From Methanobrevibacter sp. (lineage in GTDB: Archaea > Methanobacteriota > Methanobacteria > Methanobacteriales > Methanobacteriaceae), in assembly GCA_017434555.1 (NCBI GenBank), contig JAFRFB010000006.1, positions 1-64,000 on the forward strand: a stretch of DNA of 64,000 nucleotides, given 5' to 3'. Below, piece after piece: positions 1-10,048 of this stretch. The notes beneath the pieces are model-generated. The model was not told where the DNA came from. It worked only from the letters and a program-made list of their open reading frames with translations, and did no database searches. A program made the position numbers and the translations under genes. How positions within the stretch are numbered: the first letter of the stretch is position 1; each line of letters starts with the position of its first letter.

Positions 1-1101
1 ATTAAATGTTGTTGATATTGATATTTTGGTTCCTAAAATTCTACAACATCTTAGTTCATAATTAGCCCTATCTTGTGCTAATTCATCACTATATATCGCT
101 GCATCATTCAAATACTTAACCCTTCTTCCAATTCTTTGTATGCATATTGGCGATTCTGGGTCTTCATTTCTAGCAACGGCTGAAACAATTTTATTGTTGA
201 TATTATCCCCAATAACATCTACTTCATTAACTACATTTTCAAAATCATAATTTGAATTAGATGATATAAACTCTTTTTGTTCATCGCTAAAATCCCAAAT
301 AATTGGTTTATTTTCGTCAACTACGGTTTCATTAATTGGAATAAAACATAAATTACCAATATCATTATAAAAACATTCAGCGCCCAAGATACTAGCTAAT
401 TCTAGTATAATCTCTCCAAAATTAGAACCAGCATCTTTCCTAATTGTATAAGGTGTTCTTCTACCTTTGAAACTATGGTCATAAATAATTGGTTTTAAAT
501 CTAATGCATACCCACTTCCAGAATCTATAGTTAAAATTGCCTTTATAGCACTTTCAATATCTGTTCCTTCTGGTATTTCATATGTTGTTTCAAGAGTTCC
601 CATATGTCCCTCTAATAAAGCAAATTTATCGACCAAAGATAGAGATATTTGTTTATCAGAATCATTATGTTGAACACTTGGATTTCCCATTATGTAAATT
701 CCACGTGGGAACCAAAATACCTCATCATTATATTCAACACCAACATCTAATCTAAATTTATCGTAAACCCAAATAGAATTAATATTAGGAGTATATTGTC
801 CGTTAATATTAACCAATGAAATATTCGCATTTCTTCTTTGTCCGTTTTGATAATTTTCGGTATAATTACCAGCATCATTGATGATATCAGATTGAGGAAT
901 TTCATAATTAATTTTTTCATCTGGATATAATAAAAACAAACGATATCTTGAAGTATATTTTCCTTTTCTTAAAATCGTTTGTATCATATCAAAATTATAC
1001 ATATTTGAATTATTAACAATTAGAAATTCCCCATATATTGTTTTTAAATATTCATTAGCAATATCTGCTAATGCTTGAATTTGGTACATACTATTATGCA
1101 T
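1..1101 (-). CDS. Tail tip / baseplate protein, 3' end outside window (partial)
   Basis: Reads open for 367 codons to the window edge, so the C-terminus is missing. ATG at 1101 follows a GGTGA ribosome site that lies inside the end of the gene before it. The protein is beta-rich with Asn/Asp/Tyr and no membrane segment. Position after tape measure, fibre-like and Dit-like genes suggests a baseplate or tail-hub component, resembling the second baseplate protein of Firmicutes siphophages. Family not identified with certainty; the function is inferred mainly from gene order. Confidence 0.6.
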   Translation of the reverse strand, partial: MHNSMYQIQALADIANEYLKTIYGEFLIVNNSNMYNFDMIQTILRKGKYTSRYRLFLLYPDEKINYEIPQSDIINDAGNYTENYQNGQRRNANISLVNINGQYTPNINSIWVYDKFRLDVGVEYNDEVFWFPRGIYIMGNPSVQHNDSDKQISLSLVDKFALLEGHMGTLETTYEIPEGTDIESAIKAILTIDSGSGYALDLKPIIYDHSFKGRRTPYTIRKDAGSNFGEIILELASILGAECFYNDIGNLCFIPINETVVDENKPIIWDFSDEQKEFISSNSNYDFENVVNEVDVIGDNINNKIVSAVARNEDPESPICIQRIGRRVKYLNDAAIYSDELAQDRANYELRCCRILGTKISISTTFN

Positions 1102-1103
1102 AA

Positions 1104-1940
1104 TTAATCACCTATAATAATATATTCATCAGCATTATCTATTTGAGTCCATCCAACGGTTACAACAGTAGCTTGTTGTCTTGTTTCGTCAAGAGTATTG
1201 TTGCTAGATGTTGTTACATCAACAATATATTTATGTCCTTTTCTATCTTTAAATAATTTAAGTTGATTATTTGAACAAAATTCATTCCATTTATCTAATA
1301 ATAGAACATCTTCTTTATAATCATTATTTTCAACTTTTCCTATTAATGCAGAAAATGAGCCACTGGCATAATTTGATTTTCCAGTTGAGATTTGTGGATA
1401 TTTAGTTAAATTCTGATATGTTGTCTTTGCAAAATTTTGTGATGTGCTATCACTTTCAACATTTGACCCAAATAACCAAACATCATTAGGATTAATCTTA
1501 TAAGTATTTGTCGCAACATCTTCTAATGTTAATCCACTAATAGAATAATCCCACCAACAAGTTGTTATTTCATTTGATAATAATGCTTTAGAAATAGATG
1601 TTGAATCTTCTTTAAAAATGTAATATTGATATTTTTTTTGATTTCTAACATTATAATCTACAATAGATAGTTTATCGTTATTTTTAGAAGAAATAGGAAT
1701 CAAAGTAGTTCCATCTTCATCTAATCTATATATTGAAAAGGTATAACCCAAAGCATCATCTGATACACTTTGAGAATTTACGCCATTTTCAAAACTAACC
1801 AAAGAACGAGTATAATTGTTTGCAACAGGCTTATAAGCATCAACAAAAATATTAGAATTTTGTCCAAGCTCTTCTTTTTCTAAATGCGCAAAATCTAAAT
1901 TAACGTGACTATAAAAAGTGACTTTTTGTAATACTCCCAT
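1104..1940 (-). CDS. Putative distal-tail (Dit-like) or baseplate protein
   Basis: 278 aa. Starts ATG at 1940 after a GGAGGAGT ribosome site. The C-terminal part has a W-N-x-F then LKLFKDRKGHKYIVDV stretch followed by Ser/Thr/Asn, a pattern I associate with tail proteins of gut Firmicutes phages in which a domain ends in a beta strand carrying 'G-x-x-Y-I-V-D'. It sits between the long fibre-like gene (1 nt gap) and the partial baseplate gene (2 nt gap), so all three are probably cotranslated. Could instead be a receptor-binding accessory protein. Role inferred from position. Confidence 0.55.
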   Translation of the reverse strand: MGVLQKVTFYSHVNLDFAHLEKEELGQNSNIFVDAYKPVANNYTRSLVSFENGVNSQSVSDDALGYTFSIYRLDEDGTTLIPISSKNNDKLSIVDYNVRNQKKYQYYIFKEDSTSISKALLSNEITTCWWDYSISGLTLEDVATNTYKINPNDVWLFGSNVESDSTSQNFAKTTYQNLTKYPQISTGKSNYASGSFSALIGKVENNDYKEDVLLLDKWNEFCSNNQLKLFKDRKGHKYIVDVTTSSNNTLDETRQQATVVTVGWTQIDNADEYIIIGD

Positions 1941-1941
1941 A

Positions 1942-4311
1942 TTATACTCCTCCTCTCGCTATAATCATTCCACTAGGTGTAATTTGTAATTTCCACCAGT
2001 TCTCAGTTGCTCTACCAATTGGAGTTCCGCCTTCAAGCCAATAATAAGCGTCATTCCAGTTACTAGAATCTGTCCATACATAATCTGCATATGGACTTAT
2101 GAAATTTGTTGCCTGTAAACAAAAAACATTATTTGGAGCATCATAATAAGACGCTGTTATCGTATCATATAAAAAGAATGTATCTCCTACATCTGGAATA
2201 TATTCATTAGGTATATTTTTTTCTAATGTTAATTTATTTGTTAAAGAATCATAAGAAATAATATATGCTATATATTCCTGCTCAGTTAAACATACAAATT
2301 TTTGTTTTGTAATATCAATTGTATAGCCGGTGCTTACATAAATAGCAGAACCGTCTGGTTCAACTCCAGTTATTGTTCCACCAACTAATGAACCGCTACT
2401 TTCACTTGGAGTTATTGCATAAAAATTATAATCTTTAGCAAAAACCATTAAGTCTTCTAATCCAAGAGCATCATTCCCCTCATATCTTGCAATTAAAGCC
2501 ATATCTTGATAAACATTGTTGTCTCCATAGAAAAAGTTATCATCAAGTAAAAATTGCATTGTCAATTGAAAATCTGTTGGATATGTTGCCAAACCAGTGT
2601 TTTTATAATAAACTAAGTGGTTATCTCCAATAGCCGCAGTATTAACGCCACTATATGGAACATTTGTTTCTATATTAATACCATTTAAATTATAATTTGG
2701 CTCTGAATAAATATAATAAGATTCCCCTGTTGTCGGTACATAATTTAATGGTTCACTCAACATAGTGAAACCAGTATTAATATCATAACTTTCAATCAAC
2801 CCTTCTGATGCAGTTAAACCAACAATTATAGTTGTATTTGGATAAATATCTTGATTTGGTTCTAACCATAAACTATATAATGTATTATCGTCTGACTGAA
2901 CATACCCCGATGCATTTTTAATATATAAAGAATAAGGCTCTGTTAATACAGTCGTTAACCAAGATACTCTAATTCCTTGTTCATCTGTTTGTTCGGCAAC
3001 TGGTTGCTCATCATAAGTTACTTCATCATAACTAACTGTAAATATAGACTTAGTATTTGCAATAATACCAAATTCATTTTCACAAATTAATTCAAGAGCA
3101 TATGTTTCTCCATTCTTAAATCCATCATATTCAAACTCAATATTTGCACTATATGTTTTTCTTGAACTTTTAATCAAAGTTTCTCCGTTGCCATCAATTG
3201 AATATAAATTCCATAAATAATAAACTAATGGAACGTTATCACTTTGAGCATATCCTCCGGTAAAACTAGCACTTTTACTCGTTAATGTTACACTTGCTCC
3301 AGTAATAGTTATTACAGGGGTTGCTCTTACATATAATAAATTTTCAGGCATAGTTTCTATAAAATCAGAATACACATTATAAGTATCGCTAGACGTTGGG
3401 ATATTTGTATATGCTGATGAAACTACGGCTAAACCCGTTGTTGAATCGTAAGAACTAATTGTCTTAGTTTCATTATTTATTTCAAGAGTCATTTGTGCCT
3501 TTATATTAATATTTCTTTGTAAATATACTTGAGTAGTAGTATTAACAGATTGAGTTGCCGTTAATTGAGTGCTTGATACATAGTTTAATGAAATGGCAAT
3601 ACCAGAATGATTTTGAGTTATTGTTAATGTTGATGGATTGAAAACAATCGTATCTCCAGAAACCAAATCTGATAATGTATTAAACCAATAATCAACACCA
3701 CTCGCCTTAAAGTGATATTTCCCAGCACTTAATCCTCCACTACCAACCGTATATGTATTTGAATTTAATGTAATAGTACCAAAAGAACTATTTGTTATTT
3801 TTGTCGTTGGTAAATAATAAGAACTTTGAGTTGATGAAGAAATAAGTGAAGCAATTTCAGAAGATGTATCAAAAGATATAATATCACTAGATACTAAATT
3901 ACTTACAACGGTAAATATATATGTATCATTATCAATAACGAAATGATAATTTTTGGCGGTTAATCCACCACCACCAACTGTATATGTATATGTAGTTGGA
4001 GAAATTACATTACCATAAGTTATAAGCATATTACTTGAACTTTGATAAAGTTTTGCAGTCCATTTATAATTTTCTCCGTTTACTAAATTTAATGTATTAG
4101 GTAAACTAATATAACCAGTTTCTCCGTTATATAAATTGTCGGAGAAATTAGTCTTAGCGCCATCATAAAAAATAGTATTATCCATATTATAGATAGTCAA
4201 TTTGTACGCATCAACATATTCTGTCGTATTCATTACCATAGATATTTCATTATTTTTAAGACCATCTATAGACCTATGAGTTGGTTGTATATTTTTAGGT
4301 TGGTAAATCAT
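1942..4311 (-). CDS. Large tail-tip / fibre-like protein with internal repeats
   Basis: 789 aa, rich in Ser/Thr/Asn/Tyr with almost no Cys, typical of extracellular phage tail proteins. Two copies of a module occur near residues 108-150 and 187-228: both begin TYTVG-x-GGL, continue with a YHF strand and end in L-V-S-x-D-x-I-x-F. The remainder looks like fibronectin/Ig-type beta sandwiches (repeated 'Y-x-x-Y-x-W' strands) and ends with a WWKLQITPSG segment resembling a concanavalin-like sheet. Ribosome site GGGAGGAGG precedes ATG at 4311. Likely surface-exposed adhesin or tail-tip scaffold; substrate unknown. Confidence 0.6.
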   Translation of the reverse strand: MIYQPKNIQPTHRSIDGLKNNEISMVMNTTEYVDAYKLTIYNMDNTIFYDGAKTNFSDNLYNGETGYISLPNTLNLVNGENYKWTAKLYQSSSNMLITYGNVISPTTYTYTVGGGGLTAKNYHFVIDNDTYIFTVVSNLVSSDIISFDTSSEIASLISSSTQSSYYLPTTKITNSSFGTITLNSNTYTVGSGGLSAGKYHFKASGVDYWFNTLSDLVSGDTIVFNPSTLTITQNHSGIAISLNYVSSTQLTATQSVNTTTQVYLQRNINIKAQMTLEINNETKTISSYDSTTGLAVVSSAYTNIPTSSDTYNVYSDFIETMPENLLYVRATPVITITGASVTLTSKSASFTGGYAQSDNVPLVYYLWNLYSIDGNGETLIKSSRKTYSANIEFEYDGFKNGETYALELICENEFGIIANTKSIFTVSYDEVTYDEQPVAEQTDEQGIRVSWLTTVLTEPYSLYIKNASGYVQSDDNTLYSLWLEPNQDIYPNTTIIVGLTASEGLIESYDINTGFTMLSEPLNYVPTTGESYYIYSEPNYNLNGINIETNVPYSGVNTAAIGDNHLVYYKNTGLATYPTDFQLTMQFLLDDNFFYGDNNVYQDMALIARYEGNDALGLEDLMVFAKDYNFYAITPSESSGSLVGGTITGVEPDGSAIYVSTGYTIDITKQKFVCLTEQEYIAYIISYDSLTNKLTLEKNIPNEYIPDVGDTFFLYDTITASYYDAPNNVFCLQATNFISPYADYVWTDSSNWNDAYYWLEGGTPIGRATENWWKLQITPSGMIIARGGV

Positions 4312-4332
4312 ATAATTCCTCCTCCCTTAAAT

Positions 4333-4611
4333 TTAACTTAATGAAATATAAACTTCTATATCTTCCCAAGTTAATGTTCCATTATTATTTTTTAAAATTT
4401 GATTTTTTGTTGCATCATATCCTGTTAAAGAAGCTGCCACATTGCTAGGTTTTACCTCTAATTCGCCGCTTCCGTTAGTATTAATTGTATTTTTATCATA
4501 TTTAACATTAATTTTTCCTCCGGAAACGTCAATACCATCTCCTGCAAGAGGTATTATTGGTTCGCTCATAGCGTGGATGGCTAAAGCTCTTGCTATAGTA
4601 TCCTTTGCCAT
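4333..4611 (-). CDS. Small tail-associated protein
   Basis: 92 aa. The N-terminus MAKDTIARALAIHAMSE is helical; the middle (residues 22-60) reads like a short beta repeat with GDGIDVSGGKINVK, similar to the collar of fibre or appendage proteins. Stop-start overlap of 1 nt with the gene upstream (ends 4611). Probably a small baseplate or fibre-attachment component; no family recognised. Confidence 0.55.
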   Translation of the reverse strand: MAKDTIARALAIHAMSEPIIPLAGDGIDVSGGKINVKYDKNTINTNGSGELEVKPSNVAASLTGYDATKNQILKNNNGTLTWEDIEVYISLS

Positions 4612-4955
4612 TATTCAACAACCTCCCCGATAACAGTAACATTACCATCGGCATTGCTTAATGCAACCCTAATATCTTCATATGATGACATATCAATCAA
4701 ATAAGATTCATTAATGCTTCCTGTGCTAACTAAAGTATAATCGCTTGCTTGAATTGCTTGAATTGCAATAAACACATTACTTCCAGTTGCTTTACCATAA
4801 AATGTTAATGTGGCAGTTGTTGCTGTTGGAGTTTCATTTAAATCACCACAAGAGATAACCATTGAAGAATCACCGCTCTTATTTGAAATATGATAATCAG
4901 TTCCGTTACCACTTGTACTTGTATTATCGTGGAATATATGTTTAATTTTTATCAT
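4611..4955 (-). CDS. Small beta-rich tail protein
   Basis: 114 aa from ATG 4955, chosen because AAAGGAGGTAAAAGT lies just upstream; a longer reading to 5009 would run through an inverted repeat and has no ribosome site. Ser/Thr/Gly rich, predicted all-beta, e.g. ATLTFYGKATGSNVFI. Lies directly after the tape measure gene across a 115-nt gap holding duplicated palindromes. Likely a tail-tip or baseplate accessory domain. Confidence 0.55.
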   Translation of the reverse strand: MIKIKHIFHDNTSTSGNGTDYHISNKSGDSSMVISCGDLNETPTATTATLTFYGKATGSNVFIAIQAIQASDYTLVSTGSINESYLIDMSSYEDIRVALSNADGNVTVIGEVVE

Positions 4956-4974
4956 ACTTTTACCTCCTTTTTGA

Positions 4975-5068
4975 TTTGAAGTCACCGACATAAATGTCGG
5001 CGACAACATATAATTAGCGGTACCGACATAAATGTCGCCACCATTTTGGTAAGGATATTAATGTCCTT
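4975..5068 (-). repeat. Duplicated palindrome after tape-measure gene
   Basis: The gap after the tape-measure stop holds three hairpins in the direction of transcription: GGTAAGGA...TCCTTACC (5044-5067, 8 bp stem) and two copies of the palindrome CGACATTTATGTCG, each inside a larger imperfect stem (4983-5006 and 5019-5042). The copies are in a much more GC-rich context than their surroundings. None has a U-run after it, so they do not look like ordinary terminators. Confidence 0.7.
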
Positions 5069-5070
5069 AC

Positions 5071-8000
5071 CTATTGATTACGAGTTGTATTAACTAAAGA
5101 TTTTAATTCTCTTAAGAATTGGTTTGCGTTACTTACATTTGGTAATTCAATACGGTCAAAATTATAATTATATATTGAAGTTCCTCCGTTAGTAACATTT
5201 GATACAACACGTGGATTTACTAAATTACTTAATAGATTTCTCATTTGGTCGTTGTTTAATACATATTCTGGTTTTGATGGTGTACCGTGTAACATTGCTA
5301 AACCAGTATAATTAACTTCTCCACCGTCAGCATAACCAGGCAACGCATAAGGAGTATAGTTAGATGCTTGATTTGTTGACATATTATCAACCTTATCAAT
5401 CTCGGCAAGGATTGCATTATATTTATTTTTAAAGTTTTCCAACACATCAATTCTTTTATCAAGTATTTCCTTCTCCCAGCTTGCCCCCATAATTTGACTT
5501 GCTTTAAGTCTATCTTGGGCTTCTTCATACATATCGGCAACATCTGACCATTCGCCTTTATAATCTTGTAAATCTTTAATTAATTTATCCCAATATTCGT
5601 CTTCTTCCTCTTTCTTTTTATTTAATTCTTCAATTTGCTTTTGTGTTTCTTCAAGATTAACTTGTAAATCATAATAAGCATTTGAAAAATCGTCGACTAC
5701 TTGTGGGTCAAGTTGAGATACCATCTCTGTCCAATTCTCACCCAATAATAAATTGGCAAGATTTGTATTCTTTTCATTATCAAACTTATCGAAAACTTTA
5801 TCCCAAGAATCTATATATTTAGTTAATTCTTCAATTTGTTCTTCTAATGATTTTACAGCGGTATCTTTTTGTTTTTCAATTTCTTTTACACTAGAGCTTT
5901 TAACAAGGTCATCATAGTTTTTCTTTGCAGCTTTAATGGCTTCTTGGTCGGCCTCAAATACCCACCCAAGTCCTTCACGATACACTTTTTTTGTACGCTG
6001 CGTCATAGCGTTAATTAACGCATCATAAGCTTCGGCTAAATCTATTGCCTCTTGTTGTTCCTCATTTTGTTTCTCTAATGCTTCGATGACATTTGTATAA
6101 TAATTTTCAACGTTATCTCTTTGATTATTGATTGCATCAAGTTGTTCATTTAAAAATTTAACAACGGCCTTTTGAGCACGTTCATAATCATCAACATTGT
6201 CATCTAATTTATCTTTCACTTCGTTTAATTTATCTATTTCATCATCGTATTTTTCATCAGCCGCATCTTTTAATTCTTCATACTTGTCTATTTGTTTATC
6301 TAAAACATCTGTAACGGCAGAAAGAGCACTCTTAAGGTCACTTTGTTGTTCTTTCAATTTATCAAGTTTTGCCTTTTTAATTGCTTTTGCCAAATCGTTC
6401 CAAGCATCAGTACCAGCAGCATATGCTTTTTGTAAATTTTGAAGTGATATAATATATTGATTAAGAGATATACGACCGGCGTCATAATCATCTTTAACTT
6501 TATCTAATTTTTGTTTTTGTAATTCTTTATTAATTTTTCTCCAAGCTTCTGTTCCTTGACCAACTTTCCCTAATAAATTTTGTAAACTATTAATATATTG
6601 GTCTACTGTAATTTCATTATAATTAAATTGGTCTTTAAGGTCACTAAGAGCAGTTTCCCACCACTCTTTTTCTTTCTTTGTTGAAGAAGAACCTTTTGAA
6701 CTTGACTTTTTAGAGCCACTTGAACTTCTACCCATAGAAGCAGAGAAATTTTGCCTAATTCCAAGTCTTGTTTTATCTATAACCGCATTATTTCTAATAT
6801 GGTCTGCTTCAACAATATCATAAGCAGCCTGTAAAGCTGCGGCAGACTCAGCATTAAATGCCTGAATATTTGCTTCAATTTGTGCTCTTAACTTACTAGC
6901 ATTAACCTCTTGACCGGCCATAGCTTGGTCGTGAGCATTTATACTTCCAGCGGCTAATTGAGCAGCACCAGCTTCGTCAATTTGTGCTAATTTTAATAAT
7001 TCATTATAATATCTAGCATCTTCACTTGCTTGAATATCGTTAATTTTAGCTTCTGCTAAAGCTTGGAACATATCTGTGTTATCCCTAATTAAGCCATTTT
7101 CATCAACCAATGCGTCTAAATATTGAGGATAATCGTTTAATAATTTATCTAAAGTATCAACCGTGAAATATCCTTTTTCATTATATTCATCCCACGCATC
7201 TGATATGTCGTTATATGCGTCTTTAAGAGATAATAATTGTTCTCCTAATTCTTCAAATTGAGTTCTTGCAATTGCTGTAGCATCAGCAACAGAAGCTAAT
7301 TGAGGATATAATTCAACTAAAACATCTAAAACCGTCTCTAATGGAACGTTTAATGATTTAGACATTTGTATAATATCATTTAAAAAATTCCAGTTTCCTT
7401 CTTCATTTAACGCTTCATCTAATCCTAATTCTTTGATTAAATCCATATCAGCGAATCCATTTTCGTCTGCTATTTTATGAATTTGTTCTCTAAACCAATC
7501 TGAATCAAGACCTTTTTCTAAAGCACTTGTTATATGAACTCTAAATCCATTTCCTAAATCATAATCTCCACCAGTTATTAAATTTTGAATAACACCACTA
7601 AAATTACCTTTTAAAGCATTTTTGATTTTATTTTCATTAAATGTATCTGCTAAAGCTTCTTTATAATCATCATATATTTCAATTAGATTACCCCTTAAAT
7701 ACATTTTAGCTTCTTCACTTAAATCGGAATCTTGAATTGATTGAAATACTTTTGTATAATATTCCCCTAGTTTATCAGCCGTAATTTCTGGGTCATTAAA
7801 GGCCTCTTCAAAATCAGTAAATGCATTTGCAATATCTTTATTTGCACCCTTTGCATATTTTATAATGTTATTTTTATATGTTTCTACTTCTTCATCTATA
7901 CGTTTTTGGCCTTCTTTAGTGAATCCGTCAAACCATCTTGATGGGGTTAAAATAAATTCGCCAAAACTCATACCTGCCCCAAGGTCTTCCGTATCTTCTA

Positions 8001-10041
8001 ATGCCTTTTTATTTTTCTTTTGCTCTTCTAACTCAATAAGAGTTCTCATATTTTCAATTTGTTTTTCAATTTCGCCATTAGTTGTATTAAGGGCTTTAGT
8101 ATTTAAATTATATTCATCTCTTAATTTCTTTTGCAAAGATTTAATTTCTTCAAATAAATCCTTTTGTTCAGAAACCGATAAATTACCTTCCGCAAATTTA
8201 TCAGAAATTTCACCCAATCTATCATCTATACTTTGTAAATCTTCCAGTTCCGTATTTAAATTTGTTATTTCATCTCTAACAGCTTGAGTGTTTGCTTTTA
8301 ATAAAGCCATTGTTCCAACAAAAGCAGTTAAAGCAAAGAAAATAGGATGAGCGGCCAACAAATCAAAAGCTCCCTTAAGAGCCATACTTGACGCTGCTAC
8401 AACTCCTTGAGTTGCGGCAACAGTACCCAAAGTTTTTATATAAGTAAACATACTTACAATTAAACGTCCAATCATTGTTTTATTCAACGCTTCAACTATC
8501 ATTTGGAATGCTAATGTTGATGTAGCAGCAATACCTTCGGAAGCGGCCAAAGACATAAATGCTGCAATTGTTTTAACAATAACTGAACCTGACAATATAT
8601 TTAATATTCCTACAACAATACCAATTTTAGCAGCCAATTGTACAAAATCATTATTTGCTAATTTTAATATTGCAGTACCTAAATCAATAACCGTGGTTAT
8701 TAATTCTTTACTAAAAGTACTACGAGATAGTTCTTCCCAGGAGGCTTTTAATTGATTTAAATGACCTGTAATAGATTGTAATACTTTTTCATTTTCTTTT
8801 GCAGCACTACCTTGACTATTCATTGCGGTTTCAGTAGCTTCAACAGCCGTAGCCCAATTGTTTAAAATTGCGGCAGCGTTTTGTGCTTGATATTTACCGG
8901 CAATTGTTTCAGTTACATAAGCCTTTTCCGCATTTGTCAATTTTGGATATACAGCAGCTAAACTTTCCAATATTTCATAGGTATTTTTAAGTTCACCATT
9001 TGCTTTGTAAACGGAAATATTTAATTTGTTAAATAATCCCTCCATTTGTGCCTGGAGTTCTAATGACTCTTCGCCATTATCATTCATACCTTGGAGACGC
9101 AAAGTGATAGTTTTAAGACCATTTGCCGCTTTACTAGCATTTCTTGTTACCTCTGTTGCGGCTGTCATCATACCGATATATTGTTCCATAGAGTTACCAG
9201 CATTAGCCATTACAGCAGATGCCTTACCTAAGTTATTTGCAATATCAGCAGAACTTACGGCAAAATTATTTGATACTTCATTAACAGCATCAATTACGTG
9301 ATAAGCATTTTCTAATGTCTTCGTTGTATTTGATGTTTCTAAGCCAAAAGCCTTCATTTGTGCAATAATAAATTCTGCCGCTTCACCAGTAGATATTTCT
9401 TCGTCGGCAATATTCGTATACATTGCAGCAACTTTACCTAATTGTAAAGACATATCTGCATCATAACCAGATTTAGCAAATGCAGTAGCTGCATCAATCA
9501 TTTCTTTTCCCGTTTTTGCTACGGCCTCTCCGGCTTCGTATGCTTTATCAATAAAGTTTTCTAAAGCCGTTCCTTCTAAATCTGTAACTTTTTGTAATTC
9601 GACAAGAGAATCATCAAGTTCGTGGACTTGGTCTATCATATCTCTAATACCATTCATAAAAGTATTAAATAGTTGCGTAACAGACATATATGTTAAGAAT
9701 GATTGCATTGCCTTAGACCAGTTATAAGACCAATTACTTGTAGCAAATGTTGCATTTTTAATATGTTTTTCTGTTTGCTCTAAATTAGTATTAAGTTGTT
9801 TCGTCTCTTGTTTGGCTTTTTTTGCACTTGTTGCTGTATTTTTAAAACTATCTTTTTTTGATATATTATCTAAATTTTTACTAACATTATTAACTTGAGT
9901 AGAAGCGTCTTTTAGATTTGAGGTATCAATTTTAATTTCAATCTTCTCATTAGATAATTTATTTTCTATTTCTTTTTTTATATTAGAAACAGACTTATCA
10001 TCTAATGTAATACCAATCTTAACACTATAGTTTTTATCCAT
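5071..10041 (-). CDS. Tail tape measure protein
   Basis: 1656 aa, the longest gene in the window, as expected for the protein that sets tail length and is ejected with DNA. The N-terminus is coiled-coil (KIEIKIDTSNLKDASTQVNNV), followed by an Ala/Thr-rich helical core (residues ~130-420), a hydrophobic stretch (~450-580), and long charged coiled coils (~1180-1500). The C-terminus has the 'GYADGGEVNYTGLAMLHGTPSKPEYVLNND' type ending (shown here in part) common in Gram-positive tape measures. ATG at 10041 follows AGGGGGTG. Tail length estimated from the family rule (about 1.5 A per residue) would be near 250 nm; this is inference. Confidence 0.93.
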   Translation of the reverse strand: MDKNYSVKIGITLDDKSVSNIKKEIENKLSNEKIEIKIDTSNLKDASTQVNNVSKNLDNISKKDSFKNTATSAKKAKQETKQLNTNLEQTEKHIKNATFATSNWSYNWSKAMQSFLTYMSVTQLFNTFMNGIRDMIDQVHELDDSLVELQKVTDLEGTALENFIDKAYEAGEAVAKTGKEMIDAATAFAKSGYDADMSLQLGKVAAMYTNIADEEISTGEAAEFIIAQMKAFGLETSNTTKTLENAYHVIDAVNEVSNNFAVSSADIANNLGKASAVMANAGNSMEQYIGMMTAATEVTRNASKAANGLKTITLRLQGMNDNGEESLELQAQMEGLFNKLNISVYKANGELKNTYEILESLAAVYPKLTNAEKAYVTETIAGKYQAQNAAAILNNWATAVEATETAMNSQGSAAKENEKVLQSITGHLNQLKASWEELSRSTFSKELITTVIDLGTAILKLANNDFVQLAAKIGIVVGILNILSGSVIVKTIAAFMSLAASEGIAATSTLAFQMIVEALNKTMIGRLIVSMFTYIKTLGTVAATQGVVAASSMALKGAFDLLAAHPIFFALTAFVGTMALLKANTQAVRDEITNLNTELEDLQSIDDRLGEISDKFAEGNLSVSEQKDLFEEIKSLQKKLRDEYNLNTKALNTTNGEIEKQIENMRTLIELEEQKKNKKALEDTEDLGAGMSFGEFILTPSRWFDGFTKEGQKRIDEEVETYKNNIIKYAKGANKDIANAFTDFEEAFNDPEITADKLGEYYTKVFQSIQDSDLSEEAKMYLRGNLIEIYDDYKEALADTFNENKIKNALKGNFSGVIQNLITGGDYDLGNGFRVHITSALEKGLDSDWFREQIHKIADENGFADMDLIKELGLDEALNEEGNWNFLNDIIQMSKSLNVPLETVLDVLVELYPQLASVADATAIARTQFEELGEQLLSLKDAYNDISDAWDEYNEKGYFTVDTLDKLLNDYPQYLDALVDENGLIRDNTDMFQALAEAKINDIQASEDARYYNELLKLAQIDEAGAAQLAAGSINAHDQAMAGQEVNASKLRAQIEANIQAFNAESAAALQAAYDIVEADHIRNNAVIDKTRLGIRQNFSASMGRSSSGSKKSSSKGSSSTKKEKEWWETALSDLKDQFNYNEITVDQYINSLQNLLGKVGQGTEAWRKINKELQKQKLDKVKDDYDAGRISLNQYIISLQNLQKAYAAGTDAWNDLAKAIKKAKLDKLKEQQSDLKSALSAVTDVLDKQIDKYEELKDAADEKYDDEIDKLNEVKDKLDDNVDDYERAQKAVVKFLNEQLDAINNQRDNVENYYTNVIEALEKQNEEQQEAIDLAEAYDALINAMTQRTKKVYREGLGWVFEADQEAIKAAKKNYDDLVKSSSVKEIEKQKDTAVKSLEEQIEELTKYIDSWDKVFDKFDNEKNTNLANLLLGENWTEMVSQLDPQVVDDFSNAYYDLQVNLEETQKQIEELNKKKEEEDEYWDKLIKDLQDYKGEWSDVADMYEEAQDRLKASQIMGASWEKEILDKRIDVLENFKNKYNAILAEIDKVDNMSTNQASNYTPYALPGYADGGEVNYTGLAMLHGTPSKPEYVLNNDQMRNLLSNLVNPRVVSNVTNGGTSIYNYNFDRIELPNVSNANQFLRELKSLVNTTRNQ

Positions 10042-10048
10042 TTATTTT

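Noticed and set aside
5071-10041. Plus-strand frames inside the tape-measure gene
   Set aside because: Ser/Phe-rich antisense frames of a coiled-coil gene without ribosome sites; shadows.
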